The notes: generated by a model from the letters alone, not told the origin. DNA of 64,000 bases from Caballeronia sp. INDeC2 (GCF_023631325.1 NZ_JALQDG010000032.1:1-64000), one strand, 5' to 3'; positions 42,748 through 51,893 are shown, numbered from the stretch's first letter. A program made the numbers and translations.

Positions 42748-42761
42748 ATCATACGTATGAT
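42748..42761. promoter_or_regulatory. Palindromic operator before the GntR operon
   Basis: Perfect 14-bp palindrome ATCATACGTATGAT, 20 bases upstream of the GntR start codon. Its size and symmetric core fit FadR-subfamily operators. It is the likely site for the adjacent GntR protein; the assignment is inferred from position. Confidence 0.7.
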
Positions 42762-42837
42762 GTTGAAGGTAACCGAACGAGGTGCGTCGGAACAATCAGG
42801 GTTGACCCGATGCGCGTACCGAATATTGGTCGAACGA

Positions 42838-43671
42838 TCAGGAAAGCGCGGACTGATAGACCTTCGGCGTCACGCCGGTCAACTGCTTGAACACGCGCGT
42901 GAAGTGCGACTGATCCGCAAAGCCGGTGCGCGCGCCGACCTCTGCGATGGGCCTGCCGTCGCGCAACATCGGCATCGCTGCACGCAAGCGCTCCTGTTGC
43001 TGAAAGGCGTGGGGGCTGAGTCCCGCTTCCCGCACGAAAGCGCGCAGCAGCACGAACGGCGTCACTTCAAACTCGCAGGCGAGCGTCGATAGCGTCACCT
43101 TTGCATGAAGGTCGTCGCGCAAACGGCGTCTTACGGCACGCACCAGCGCAGGCTCGCTGCGCACGGCGGGCAGGCCGTCGGAGCGCCTCGCGTGGCGCTC
43201 TTACAGGCTGAGGACGGCGCTCGCCAGGACTTCGCTACGCTTGAAGGGATCGTCGTCTTTTTCGGAGCACCAGTTCACGCCGTAGAGATGCCGCGACAGT
43301 GCATCGTCGACGACAAACGGGCTGGCCAGTTCGAATCGCTCGCGCCGCGCAATGCCGAGCCGGTCGCAGTACGCAGCCAGTTCCGCGGGCTGCACGTGTT
43401 CGACGCGCATCTTCCATTGACCATCGCCGGCGGCGGCGCCTGAATGCACCACGTCGGCATCGATGACGATGACGTCACCGCGCCGGCATATACGCCGCTG
43501 TCCCCGAACCTCGACGGCCAATGCCCCGCCGGTGATCACCGCGAGGCAATGCGTATCGTGCGCGTGCGGCGGGTATCGATGGCCGACGAACTGTCCCTTG
43601 AGCATGACGGCGTCCATGACATCGGGGGCGCGCCAGACCTTGACCGAACGATTCGCCGATGTCGCTTTCAT
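42838..43671 (-). pseudogene. AraC-family regulator interrupted by an in-frame stop
   Basis: The N-terminal cupin sensor domain (43671 to 43204) begins MKATSANRSVKVWRAPDVMD and contains HRYPPHAHDTHCLAVI. It meets TAA at 43201-43203 after VLSL. The same frame continues as ERHARRSDGLPAVRSEPALV into the full AraC DNA-binding domain (two HTH motifs, LSTLACEFEVTPFVLLRAF and IAEVGARTGFADQSHF) until the stop at 42838. A Tyr codon would give the usual LYERHA, so a single base change explains the stop. The product is a broken 277-residue regulator unless the stop is read through or is a sequencing error. ATGA couples it to the gene before. Confidence 0.85.
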
Positions 43672-44390
43672 GAGGAAACAGTCCGTGGAAGTGCTCTGAA
43701 CACATCATCATAATTCTCTAGCCGCGGCATTGCGATACGCGGTTGCGTCTCGAGGCTATCGATGAACTCGCACCAGCGCGCCAGTGTGTCGGCCCGCTCG
43801 GCGTCCGAGCAATAGGGAACGTGCCACGCAAAGAACGGCTCGATCACGTCATAACCCACATAGCCCAACGTGCCTTGCAGCAGATGACGCAGCATGCCGC
43901 TCGCCAGTTCGCCGTGAATGCCTTGCGCACCGAACATGTGTTCCCGTCCGCCCAGGCTCACGCCGATCACAGCGCGCTTGCCGGTCATGCCGCCGCGTCC
44001 GTAGATGCGCTTGCCGCCATACATTGCGCCCGACAGGAAGCAGCGGTCGATCCAGCCCTTGATCAGCGCGGGCACGGAGAACCAGTAAAGCGGGAATACG
44101 AGCATGAGCGTATCGCTGGCCAGCAACGCTTCGACTTCTCGCCGGACATCGGGTGCAAGTGCATCGTGCTCGAGCGCATGCCGTTGTTCCAGTGCATAGA
44201 CAAGATAGTCGCTGTTGCCGCGTTCGGGGAAGTCGCTGGCGCGAACCACGGGATCGAAGTCGAGCGCATACAGGTCTGAAAAGCTCAAATCGTGATTGCG
44301 CGACTTCAGTACGCGTTCGGCTTCGCGGGCCATTGCCGAACAGAACGATTGCGGCTCGGGGTGAGCGTGAACGAGGTGAACTCTAGCCAT
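43668..44390 (-). CDS. NAD(P)H dehydrogenase (quinone), flavodoxin-fold
   Basis: A 240-residue NQO1/KefF-type flavoprotein. The N-terminal HLVHAHPEPQSFCSAMAREA is the FMN/FAD phosphate-binding loop, LMLVFPLYWFSVPALIKGWI is the characteristic flavodoxin-like quinone-reductase segment, and GKRAVIGVSLGGRE follows. It probably reduces quinones by two electrons. The gene overlaps the enoyl-CoA hydratase gene by 8 bases and the AraC gene by 4, so all lie on one left-going transcript from 45566. Confidence 0.87.
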   Translation of the reverse strand: MARVHLVHAHPEPQSFCSAMAREAERVLKSRNHDLSFSDLYALDFDPVVRASDFPERGNSDYLVYALEQRHALEHDALAPDVRREVEALLASDTLMLVFPLYWFSVPALIKGWIDRCFLSGAMYGGKRIYGRGGMTGKRAVIGVSLGGREHMFGAQGIHGELASGMLRHLLQGTLGYVGYDVIEPFFAWHVPYCSDAERADTLARWCEFIDSLETQPRIAMPRLENYDDVFRALPRTVSS

Positions 44391-45117
44391 GAGGAATCGA
44401 TCTCCGGATGCGCGATGAAATGAAGGCGTTGAGATGAAAGAACTCTCGCTCGATCGCTTCTTGCGCCGGTAACGTCTCGCCTTCCAGGATCAAACGCCGC
44501 GCGATCTGCAAAGCGCTCGGCGGTTTGGCGGCGAGACGCAGAGCGTAGTCGTTTGCAACCGCGCGCACGTCCGCGTCCGGCACAACGCGGGAAACGAATC
44601 CGCGCTGCAAGGCTTCCGATGCTGTTATGGCGCGTCCGCTCATCAGCCAGTCGCGTGCGGTGAGATCGCCTACCCTGCGTGCCAGCAACGCGGTCGCGCC
44701 CGCTTCGGGCACGATGCCGAGATCGGAAAACGGGAACCGGAAAGTCGCGCGCTCGCCGGCGGCCACCCAGTCGGCGTGTAGCAGCATCGTGGCGCCGAAT
44801 CCCACTGCAGCGCCATTGACCGCGGCAATCAGCGGCTTCGGCTGCTCGGCGAACGCCGCGATGCATCGACGGATCGCGCCGTCGCCGGCTTGCGGCCATA
44901 GCGTACCGAACGCGGCGGTGTCGTGCCCGGAGCAGAAGCTGTCGCGGGTACCTTGCAGCAGCAAGCAGTGCACGCGCTCGTCGCCTTGCGCCAGGCGCAG
45001 CGAGTTCGCGAGCGCGTCGAACATCAGACCGTCGAGCGCGTTGCGCTTATCGGGGCGGTTCAACCCGATAGACCAGATCCGACCGATGAGTTCCGATGCA
45101 ACTCGCGCTTCCATCAT
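44383..45117 (-). CDS. Enoyl-CoA hydratase/isomerase family protein
   Basis: A 244-residue crotonase-fold protein. The oxyanion-hole segments are DSFCSGHDTAAFG and AAVNGAAVGFGATM; the second active-site region is LGIVPEAGATALLARRVG, with one acidic residue where typical hydratases carry the Glu/Glu pair. It could be a hydratase, isomerase or related acyl-CoA enzyme; the substrate is not predictable. It overlaps DUF2000 by 4 bases and the quinone reductase by 8. Confidence 0.87.
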   Translation of the reverse strand: MMEARVASELIGRIWSIGLNRPDKRNALDGLMFDALANSLRLAQGDERVHCLLLQGTRDSFCSGHDTAAFGTLWPQAGDGAIRRCIAAFAEQPKPLIAAVNGAAVGFGATMLLHADWVAAGERATFRFPFSDLGIVPEAGATALLARRVGDLTARDWLMSGRAITASEALQRGFVSRVVPDADVRAVANDYALRLAAKPPSALQIARRLILEGETLPAQEAIEREFFHLNAFISSRIRRSIPHG

Positions 45118-45566
45118 GCAAACAGCGAAAAACCGCCGACCAGTTTGCTCACACGGTTCCTGGCCCCGACCACTCCGACCGCCAGATACTGAAGCGATTC
45201 GCCCGCGTGCGTTTGAACGGCGTCGAGGAACATGGCGTAATCCGTGGTGGCCTGCCCTTGTACGGGAAAGTCCACTACGTCACAGTGCGCGAGCGATTTT
45301 TGGCGAAGCTCGCTCAGTTGGAGCGCACTTGCCTTCAATACCGGAATGCCGATGGGAATGAGCCCGGGATGCGCCGTGCCGTCCCGCTCGATCAAAGGCG
45401 CACCGACCAGATGACTATGACGCTGGCCCAGCGTGAACGCGACCACAGCTGCGGCGTTCGACGCTTTACCGGGCGGCAACGCTTCATCGACGACGATCAC
45501 ACAACGCTCCCGCTTCTGCGGGGTTTTCCGCGCGTCGGCCTCGGGTGCTTCGGTATGCACTAGCAA
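45114..45566 (-). CDS. DUF2000 family protein
   Basis: A 150-residue protein matching the DUF2000 family: CVIVVDEALPPGKASNAAAV, then TLGQRHSHLVGAPL and HPGLIPIGIPVLKAS, then CDVVDFPVQGQATTDY. Structures of the family look like a peptidyl-tRNA-hydrolase-like fold, but no biochemical function is established. The start is TTG at 45566 or GTG at 45560, with AGGAGAGG just upstream. It is the first gene of the left-going operon DUF2000, enoyl-CoA hydratase, quinone reductase, AraC. Confidence 0.8.
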   Translation of the reverse strand: MLVHTEAPEADARKTPQKRERCVIVVDEALPPGKASNAAAVVAFTLGQRHSHLVGAPLIERDGTAHPGLIPIGIPVLKASALQLSELRQKSLAHCDVVDFPVQGQATTDYAMFLDAVQTHAGESLQYLAVGVVGARNRVSKLVGGFSLFA

Positions 45567-45729
45567 TGTCCCTCTCCTGAAGAATTGATGTTGGAGAGCA
45601 TGCTATGCGTTTCGTTTTCGAAAGTATTGGACGATTTTGCAGCGGGCGGAGTGAGGCGCGCGGGTCCATCCGTTTCCGGAACGACGATTGCTGCGCCAAC
45701 GGCGCTGACTCCATCACGGGAGGCGATCC

Positions 45730-46503
45730 ATGAGCTATCGACCCGAGGAAACCGACGGCTTCGCGCCGTTCGCCGCCGGCCTGATCACCGGTCTTGCCGC
45801 GGCTGCAACCGCGTTGATCGCGCGTCGCGCGGCTGGTGTGATGAGCGTGGGCGCCGGGCATTCGGCCAAACATCGCGCGCTGGATCTGGCTGCCGGCGTC
45901 ATGCAGCCGAAGTATCCGCTCCAGGCGATGAGCACATGGCTCAACGGCTTTCACTTCTACGCCGACGACATGGGCCGGCAAGTCGAAGCGCATCACTTCT
46001 GCATCCATCTGCGACGCGACTTGCATCAGTGCGTGATCTTCGATTCGAACGCGCCGGGGGCGCGCCTCATCGGCATCGAATACATCATTCCCGAAGAGCG
46101 CTTTTTGCAGCTGCCCGACGAAGAGAAGCGGCTTTGGCACAGTCACCATTACGAGGTAAAGTCGGGCGTTCTCGTCGCGCCTGGCATTCCCGAGCTCGCC
46201 GAACGTGCGTACTTCAAGGATCTCGTGAACACGTACGGCAAAACGTTCCACAACTGGCAGATCGATCGGGACGATTTCCCCTACGGCGCGCCCCAACTCA
46301 TGATGGGCTTCACGCAGGACGGACAGGTGGACGAAGCGGCCGTCGCCGAACGCGACAAGCGCCTCAAGGTGTCGCACGATGACAGAAAACGCAAACGCTA
46401 CGACATCCCCGTGCCGGATATCGCGCCGGGCGCGAATGCGTGGGAGTCCGGCACTTCTCTCCAGACCGAACTGAAGGAAGTGCCGTTCGATTTACGGCGA
46501 TAG
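45730..46503 (+). CDS. DUF1264/OBAP-like protein
   Basis: A 257-residue protein with an N-terminal hydrophobic Ala/Gly-rich segment (AAGLITGLAAAATALIARRA), which could anchor it, followed by a DUF1264 domain related to plant oil-body-associated proteins: FHFYADDMGRQVEAHHFCIH, CVIFDSNAPGARLIGIEYII and WHSHHYEVKSGVLVAPGIPE. The His-rich HHFCIH and WHSHHYE motifs may bind metal. Function is unknown in bacteria. GGAGG precedes the ATG at good spacing. It is divergent from the DUF2000 operon. Confidence 0.8.
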   Translation: MSYRPEETDGFAPFAAGLITGLAAAATALIARRAAGVMSVGAGHSAKHRALDLAAGVMQPKYPLQAMSTWLNGFHFYADDMGRQVEAHHFCIHLRRDLHQCVIFDSNAPGARLIGIEYIIPEERFLQLPDEEKRLWHSHHYEVKSGVLVAPGIPELAERAYFKDLVNTYGKTFHNWQIDRDDFPYGAPQLMMGFTQDGQVDEAAVAERDKRLKVSHDDRKRKRYDIPVPDIAPGANAWESGTSLQTELKEVPFDLRR

Positions 46504-46516
46504 ATGCAGCGCGTAT

Positions 46517-46708
46517 TCAAACGCCGGCGTCGCCGCTTTCGCGCGTGGCCGGGCCCTCACCCGGCTTTGTTTCGGTGAGGTCGCCTTCGCTCACTTCCGC
46601 TTCGCGGATCGTCGTACCTTCGTCGTCGGATTCGGAGATATCGGTGGTGAAGGTTTCATCGCCTTCTTCGGGCTTTTCTTGCTCGGGATTCTGTGCAGAC
46701 GTGCTCAT
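46517..46708 (-). CDS. Small acidic protein, unknown
   Basis: A 63-residue strongly acidic protein (MSTSAQNPEQEKPEEGDETF, later ISESDDEGTTIREAEVSEGD) that is probably disordered. A strong AAGGAG ribosome binding site seven bases before the ATG supports real coding. It lies convergent to the DUF1264 gene, with 13 bases between the stops. Not recognised. Confidence 0.65.
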   Translation of the reverse strand: MSTSAQNPEQEKPEEGDETFTTDISESDDEGTTIREAEVSEGDLTETKPGEGPATRESGDAGV

Positions 46709-46874
46709 GACGCGCTCCTTGAATAAGACGTTCGATGATCGACTGGATGTCGATGCATCTGCCTTTCATTCAGCAATTGCGGTGCCGAGTTTTTCGCGCG
46801 TGCCGGAACGGCGATTGCGCTGGTTCAAGGCGGCGCTCAGTCTTGCGCTCGACCCACGTTCAAGGAGAGACGCA

Positions 46875-47090
46875 ATGGCAAACGAGCAATCGAATGGCGG
46901 TGGACTCAGCGTGTTTCTCGAAGTGCAGAAGGCGCTGAAAGGCATCGACTATCCGGCCGACAGACAGACCATCATCGATACGGCGAAGAAGCACGGCGCC
47001 GGCGAGGAAGTGATGTCGGTGCTGGAGGGACTGCCGGAGCAGGAGTTCCAGACGCCCGCCGAAGTATCGAAGGCGGTCGGGAAGGAATGA
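46875..47090 (+). CDS. DUF2795 domain protein
   Basis: A 71-residue protein whose core FLEVQKALKGIDYPADRQTI and LEGLPEQEFQTPAEVSKAVG is the DUF2795 pattern. Such small proteins are frequent in Burkholderia and in actinobacteria; function is unknown. AAGGAGA lies eight bases before the ATG at 46875, so the much longer in-frame reading is rejected. It stands alone. Confidence 0.8.
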   Translation: MANEQSNGGGLSVFLEVQKALKGIDYPADRQTIIDTAKKHGAGEEVMSVLEGLPEQEFQTPAEVSKAVGKE

Positions 47091-47193
47091 CGTCGCGCAC
47101 GCCGCGCGTCGATGGGCGATACAGCCGTCGGCGGTCTGCGCGCGTTCACTCGAGTGTCGCTGCCGCGCGTGCCGCATCCCGCGCGAGGCGCTT

Positions 47194-47688
47194 TTATTCG
47201 ATTCGCTCCGCGAACGAGCGCACGTCGCCCCTCGTTCTCAGGCATCGCTTGTCCGTGGGAAACGAAGTGAAAACCGCCTCGTGGGCGACATACGAGCTAG
47301 AGCCCGTACGCGACCGGTACGTTTGTGCCCATTGCAGCAAGTCTGCAAACGATTGTTGAGTCGCCCCGCCGCGGATGCCGCGTTGGCGAATATTGGCGAC
47401 GCAATCAGATTCGTCGATGTTTATCCAGACCAATGCAGTCGCGCTCGAGAGAATCGGTGACACGATCCAGCCGTAGATACCCTCCATCACCCAGCGTTCC
47501 TTGCTAGCCGCATCACGCGCCATCGCGATCACGTCTTCCCGCTTCCGCGCGATGCTGTAGCCGCCCGGCTCCCAGTTGAGCACGTCGAGATCGATCCAGT
47601 TGCCACCGATCCGCGTGGCGATTCTCTGCGCCAGCCAACTTTTTCCCGAGCCTGAGTTTCCGATGACCAGTGTCTTCATGAGATTCAT
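47194..47688 (-). CDS. P-loop kinase-like protein (adenylate-kinase/FlaR-like)
   Basis: A 164-residue P-loop NTPase. Walker A is LVIGNSGSGKSWLAQRIA (residues ~7-24). The WIDLDVLNWEPGGYS segment and WVMEGIYGWIVSPILSSA are typical of the small 'topology modulation'/adenylate-kinase-like proteins with a substrate lid. The substrate is unknown. The start MNLMKTL at 47688 has GGGAG upstream; MKTL at 47679 is possible. It is isolated from its neighbours. Confidence 0.8.
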   Translation of the reverse strand: MNLMKTLVIGNSGSGKSWLAQRIATRIGGNWIDLDVLNWEPGGYSIARKREDVIAMARDAASKERWVMEGIYGWIVSPILSSATALVWINIDESDCVANIRQRGIRGGATQQSFADLLQWAQTYRSRTGSSSYVAHEAVFTSFPTDKRCLRTRGDVRSFAERIE

Positions 47689-47935
47689 GCGCTAAGACTC
47701 CCAAATATGCTTGGATGACAATGAACGAGCTTCTACTGGTAATCCACGACTGCGGAGAACAGCTCGATGCGCCGATGATGATCCACTCCTTCCGCTATCT
47801 GCCAACTCAGCCGGCATAACGCAAGGCATCAGGCAACACCGTGAACGCCGGTGAACCCTGCCGCCGGCTCGGAACGACAAAGTGGTCGGCGAGGCGCTTG
47901 CCCCGGTGCGCGACCAGGCTTTGGTGAAAGCCAGT

Positions 47936-48844
47936 TCACGCGTCGGCTATCGCTAACTCGAACGCCTCTCGCACGTCCGCGCAGAACGTCTCGGCCACCG
48001 CCGACCGCGGCTGCGATGCATTGGTCACGATATAGAAGTGATCGGGCACGGCAGGCGCGAAGGCCTTCACCGCCACGCGCTGCCGCGCATACGACGCGGT
48101 GACCGGATCGATCAGCGCAACGCCCGCGCCGTTCGCGACCAGCGCCACGATGGCCTGCGAAAGCTGCGCTTCGATCACGAGATCGCGCGTCACGCCCGCT
48201 TCCACGAAGACGCGATCGATGGCGCTACGTGCATCGAAGCTCTGCGGAAACGAGATGAAGCGCTCGCCGCGCAAATCCGCGGGACGCAACGACGCCTTGC
48301 GCGCAAGACGATGCCCACGCGGCACGATGCAGCGCATGACCGCGTTCGCCAGCCGCTCGCTCTTCACGGCCGGATGCGGAATCGGCTCCGCGATCAGCCC
48401 GACATCGCATTGGCCGGACGCCACTTTCTCCACCACCGTCGTGGCGCTGTGCGCAAGCAGATTCACGTCGATGCCCGCGTGACGCTCCACGAAGCGCGTG
48501 ATTACCGCCGGCAGCAGATCGAGCGCGACAGCGGGCGACCCGGCCACGCGCAGCGAACCGCGCCGCATCGCGCGAATCTGCTGCGCGGCCTGCGCGATGC
48601 GGTCCATCCCGACGAACGCGCGCTCCACTTCCTCGAACAGCACGCGCGCCTCGGCGGTCGGGACAAGCCGGCCCTGAAGCCGGTCGAACAGCACGAAGCC
48701 GACGCGGCTCTCCAGATCGGCGATGAGGCGGCTCACGGCCGGCTGCGAAATGTGCAGCGACTCGGCCGCGCGCGTCACCGTATGGCGCAGCATCACCGCG
48801 CGAAAGGCCTCGATCTGGCGAATCTTGAGTTCGGATGCTTCCAT
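47936..48844 (-). CDS. LysR-family regulator, OccR/NocR-like
   Basis: A 302-residue LysR-type regulator. The winged HTH is residues ~6-65 (IRQIEAFRAVMLRHTVTRAA, ISQPAVSRLIADLESRVGFV). The co-inducer domain resembles that of the opine and arginine/lysine catabolism regulators (OccR, NocR group). It is divergent from an oxidase operon of the opine-oxidase type, so it is its probable activator with an opine or amino acid as effector. The 103-base gap between starts contains an ATAAT-N5-ATTAT motif. Confidence 0.87.
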   Translation of the reverse strand: MEASELKIRQIEAFRAVMLRHTVTRAAESLHISQPAVSRLIADLESRVGFVLFDRLQGRLVPTAEARVLFEEVERAFVGMDRIAQAAQQIRAMRRGSLRVAGSPAVALDLLPAVITRFVERHAGIDVNLLAHSATTVVEKVASGQCDVGLIAEPIPHPAVKSERLANAVMRCIVPRGHRLARKASLRPADLRGERFISFPQSFDARSAIDRVFVEAGVTRDLVIEAQLSQAIVALVANGAGVALIDPVTASYARQRVAVKAFAPAVPDHFYIVTNASQPRSAVAETFCADVREAFELAIADA

Positions 48845-48857
48845 AATATTTGATTAT
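48843..48857. promoter_or_regulatory. Candidate LysR operator
   Basis: Inverted repeat ATAAT-N5-ATTAT between the divergent LysR and oxidase genes, overlapping the LysR start codon. LysR operators follow a T-N11-A dyad; this one is AT-rich and correctly placed for auto-regulation. It is a short motif, so chance occurrence is possible. Confidence 0.45.
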
Positions 48858-48947
48858 AGGTGACTGAAGAATCGGCATTTGACGGAGAATTTTGCCGCGC
48901 CCACAGTTTCGTCCGTGATCGGTAAAAACAGGCAGGAAACGCATTTC

Positions 48948-50093
48948 ATGCACGACAGGCAATCCCATAACACGGCGCGCCGCTTCGATATCGTCGTTGC
49001 GGGCGGAGGACTCGTCGGCATGGCGATCGCGTATGGCCTCGCGCGCGCGGGCAAACGCGTCGCCGTATGCGACGGCGCGGACTCGGCGCATCGCGCCGCG
49101 CGTGGCAATTTCGGGCTCGTCTGGGTGCAGGGCAAAGGCGGAAGCTGTCTGCCGTACGCGCAGTGGTCGCGGGAATCGTCGGAGCGCTGGGGCGCGTTCG
49201 CCACGCAATTGCAGCGCGAAACCGGAGTCGATGCCGGCTTCGAGCGGCCGGGCGGCATCGAGCTGTGCGAGACCGCCGAGCAACTCGAGGCCGGGCGGCA
49301 ATTGCTCGAATCGATCCGCGCACAGGATTCGTCGCTTGACTACGACGTGCTCGATCTCGAAGCGCTGAAGGCACGCGTTCCCGCCGCATCGGACAGGCTG
49401 GCGGGCGCGCTGTATTCGCCGCACGACGGCCACGCGAGTCCGCTCTACACGCTGCGCGCAATGCAGGAGGCGTTTGCGCGTCACGGCGGCACGTATCTGC
49501 CACGCAACGAGGTGCGCGAAATCCGACCACGCTCGAACGGCTTCGAGATCGATGCAGCAAACGGCACGCTCGACGCCGAGCGCGTGGTACTCGCGGCCGG
49601 TCTCGATAACGCGCGGCTCGCGCCGATGGTCGGCATGCATGCGCCCATCACGCCGCTGCGTGGCCAGATCATGGTGACCGAGCGGCTCGCGCCGTTTCTC
49701 GACTATCCGACGCTGGTCGTGCGGCAGACGCCCGAAGGTTCGGTGCTGCTCGGCGATTCGGCCGAACCGGCCGGCTTCGATGACGGCCAGACGCGCGCGG
49801 TCATGGCCGACATCGCCCGGCGCGCGCGCACCGCGTTTCCGCTGCTCGCGCATGCGCGCATCGTGCGCGCGTGGGGTGCGCTGCGCATCATGACGCCGGA
49901 CGGCCTGCCGGTCTACGAAGAATCGCACGCGCATCCGGGCGCGTTCCTCGCGATCTGCCATAGCGGCGTGACGCTCGCCGCCGCGCACGCGGACGTCATC
50001 GCGCCCTGGATCGGCGGCGGCGCGCGGCCCGCGATTCTTCATCCCTTCGTCGCCACGCGTTTTTCGAAATCGACCGATGCCCACGCTCTTTGA
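48948..50093 (+). CDS. FAD-dependent amino-acid/opine oxidase (OoxB/HcnC-like)
   Basis: A 381-residue D-amino-acid-oxidase-fold flavoprotein. The FAD motif is DIVVAGGGLVGMAIAYGLAR (residues 13-32). The segments GVDAGFERPGGIELCETAEQ, FLDYPTLVVRQTPEGSVLLG and GALRIMTPDGLPVYEE follow the DAO pattern. The ATG at 48948 has AGGAAA upstream. Together with the next two genes it forms the three-subunit layout of opine/D-nopaline oxidase and of HcnABC; opine or amino-acid oxidation is preferred because the neighbours are an OccR-like regulator and a polar-amino-acid binding protein. Confidence 0.87.
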   Translation: MHDRQSHNTARRFDIVVAGGGLVGMAIAYGLARAGKRVAVCDGADSAHRAARGNFGLVWVQGKGGSCLPYAQWSRESSERWGAFATQLQRETGVDAGFERPGGIELCETAEQLEAGRQLLESIRAQDSSLDYDVLDLEALKARVPAASDRLAGALYSPHDGHASPLYTLRAMQEAFARHGGTYLPRNEVREIRPRSNGFEIDAANGTLDAERVVLAAGLDNARLAPMVGMHAPITPLRGQIMVTERLAPFLDYPTLVVRQTPEGSVLLGDSAEPAGFDDGQTRAVMADIARRARTAFPLLAHARIVRAWGALRIMTPDGLPVYEESHAHPGAFLAICHSGVTLAAAHADVIAPWIGGGARPAILHPFVATRFSKSTDAHAL

Positions 50094-50379
50094 ATCTCTC
50101 GCCGCCGTGCCGACGCGCACGGTCCGCATCGACATCGACGGCACGCACCGGGATGTGCCGCCGCATTACACGGTCGCTGCCGCTCTCCTCGAAAGCGGTG
50201 TGCTCGCGTGCCGGACCACGCCCGTGAGCGGCGCCCCGCGCGGCCCGTTCTGCATGATGGGCGTCTGCTTCGACTGTCTCGTGGAAATCGACGGCGTTCC
50301 GAACGTGCAAGCGTGCATGACCCGCGTGCGCGACGGCATGTGTGTGCGCGCGATGGCGGGCAAAGCGAGGCTCGCATGA
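50077..50379 (+). CDS. Small 2Fe-2S subunit (HcnA-like)
   Basis: A 100-residue ferredoxin-like subunit. The 2Fe-2S cysteines lie in CRTTP, GPFCMMGVCFDCLVE and VQACMT, with the CxxxxCxxC spacing of HcnA-type proteins. It begins 17 bases before the end of the oxidase gene and overlaps the next gene by 4 bases. It would pass electrons between the two flavoprotein subunits or stabilise the complex. Confidence 0.87.
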   Translation: MPTLFESLAAVPTRTVRIDIDGTHRDVPPHYTVAAALLESGVLACRTTPVSGAPRGPFCMMGVCFDCLVEIDGVPNVQACMTRVRDGMCVRAMAGKARLA

Positions 50380-51848
50380 CGCACGACGCAATGCAGTTGA
50401 AGTGCGACCTGCTGATCGTCGGTGCCGGACCGGCGGGCATGTCCGCGGCCATCGAGGCGCGTGCGGCGGGTCTCGAGGTCGTCGTCGCGGACGAAGGCGA
50501 AGCGCCTGGCGGCCAGATCTATCGCAATGCCGCGCACTCGCCGCTCGCCGATGCACACGTGCTCGGCAACGACTATCTCGCGGGACGCGCGCTGATCGGG
50601 CGCTTCGCCGCCAGCGGCGCGAAGCATCTGGCGCGTTGCGTCGTATGGCAGATCGCGTTCGAGAACCGGCAGCTCATCGCGATGCTCACGCGCAGCTTGC
50701 ACGGCGAACAGCGCGGCGAACAGCGCGGCGGCACGCTCGAAGTGGCGGCGCGCGCGGTGCTCGTCGCGACCGGCGCGCAGGAACGCCCGTGGCCCGTGCC
50801 CGGCTGGACGCTGCCGGGCGTGATGGGCATCGGCGCGGCGCAGACGCTGCTCAAATCGACGGGACTCGCGCCGTCGAACGATGCCGTGCTCGCCGGTTGC
50901 GGGCCGCTGCTGTGGCTGTTCGCATCGCAATTGCTGAACGCGGGGCGCCGCGTGCGCGCGATCGTCGACACGACCCCGCGCGATGCCTGGCGCGCCGCGC
51001 TGCCGCATGCGTTGCCCGCGATCGCAGGCGCCGATTATCTGCTGAAGGGCGCGCGCATGATGCGCGCGGTGAAGCGTGCCGGCATCGCCATACATCGCGG
51101 CGCGAGCGCGTTTTCGATCGAAGGCGAAGGCCGCGCGCAACGCATCCGTTTCGTCGATGGACACGGCGCGCCGCAATCGATCGACACGCCGCTCGTGTTG
51201 CTGCATCAAGGCGTGATCCCGTCCACGCAACTGCCCCGCTCGCTCGGCTGCGAGCACGAATGGGATGCGTCGTCGGCCTGCTGGCGCGCTTGCACCGATG
51301 TGCGCGGGCGCAGCAGCATCGACCGCGTCTGGATTGCGGGCGACGGCGCGAGCATCGGCGGCGCGAAGGCTGCGGCGCATGCGGGCACGCTCGCGGCGCT
51401 CGACATCGCGCGCGAGCTCGGCGTGCTCGACGCCCCGTCGCGCGATGCACGCAGCCGTCCCGCGCTTCGTGCGTTGAAGCGGCACCTCGCCGTGCGCCCG
51501 TTGCTCGACGCGCTCTACACGCCGCCGGCCGCGTTGCGCCGTCCCGCCGACGACGTGACCGTCTGCCGTTGCGAGGAAGTCAACGCGGGAGAGATACGCC
51601 GCATCGCGGCGCTCGGCTGTCAGGGACCGAATCAGATGAAGGCGTTCTCGCGCTGCGGCATGGGCCCCTGTCAGGGCCGATGGTGCGGCACGACCGTGAG
51701 CGAGCTGATCGCGCAAGTGCAGGATCGGGCGGTCGGCGACGTCGGCTACTACCGCATCCGCGCGCCGATCAAGCCCGTCACGGTCGATGAGATCGCCGAG
51801 TCCATCGCCCTCGACGACGACTTCACACGCGGCGAATTCCCGAGCTGA
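50376..51848 (+). CDS. FAD/NAD(P)-dependent subunit with C-terminal Fe-S domain (HcnB/OoxA-like)
   Basis: A 490-residue flavoprotein. The FAD motif is DLLIVGAGPAGMSAAIEARA (residues 10-29). The second site is in NDAVLAGCGPLLWLFASQLL. The C-terminal ~80 residues form a BFD-like 2Fe-2S domain with VCRCEEVNAGEI and later CGMGPCQGRWC. This matches the large subunit of opine oxidases (OoxA, NoxA) and HcnB. The ATG overlaps the previous stop (ATGA). The 45-base gap to the binding-protein gene supports one operon. Confidence 0.87.
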   Translation: MTHDAMQLKCDLLIVGAGPAGMSAAIEARAAGLEVVVADEGEAPGGQIYRNAAHSPLADAHVLGNDYLAGRALIGRFAASGAKHLARCVVWQIAFENRQLIAMLTRSLHGEQRGEQRGGTLEVAARAVLVATGAQERPWPVPGWTLPGVMGIGAAQTLLKSTGLAPSNDAVLAGCGPLLWLFASQLLNAGRRVRAIVDTTPRDAWRAALPHALPAIAGADYLLKGARMMRAVKRAGIAIHRGASAFSIEGEGRAQRIRFVDGHGAPQSIDTPLVLLHQGVIPSTQLPRSLGCEHEWDASSACWRACTDVRGRSSIDRVWIAGDGASIGGAKAAAHAGTLAALDIARELGVLDAPSRDARSRPALRALKRHLAVRPLLDALYTPPAALRRPADDVTVCRCEEVNAGEIRRIAALGCQGPNQMKAFSRCGMGPCQGRWCGTTVSELIAQVQDRAVGDVGYYRIRAPIKPVTVDEIAESIALDDDFTRGEFPS

Positions 51849-51893
51849 TCCCATCCATCACATACGACACGACACAACACACACGGAGCCTCT

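Noticed and set aside
47692..47935. Possible small gene or transposase remnant between the P-loop kinase and LysR genes
   Set aside because: Frames on both strands are short, without a ribosome binding site or recognisable motif.
48948..51848. Hydrogen cyanide synthase (HcnABC) as the first-choice name
   Set aside because: The regulator and binding protein point to opine or amino-acid oxidation, and sequence alone does not separate the two closely related complexes.
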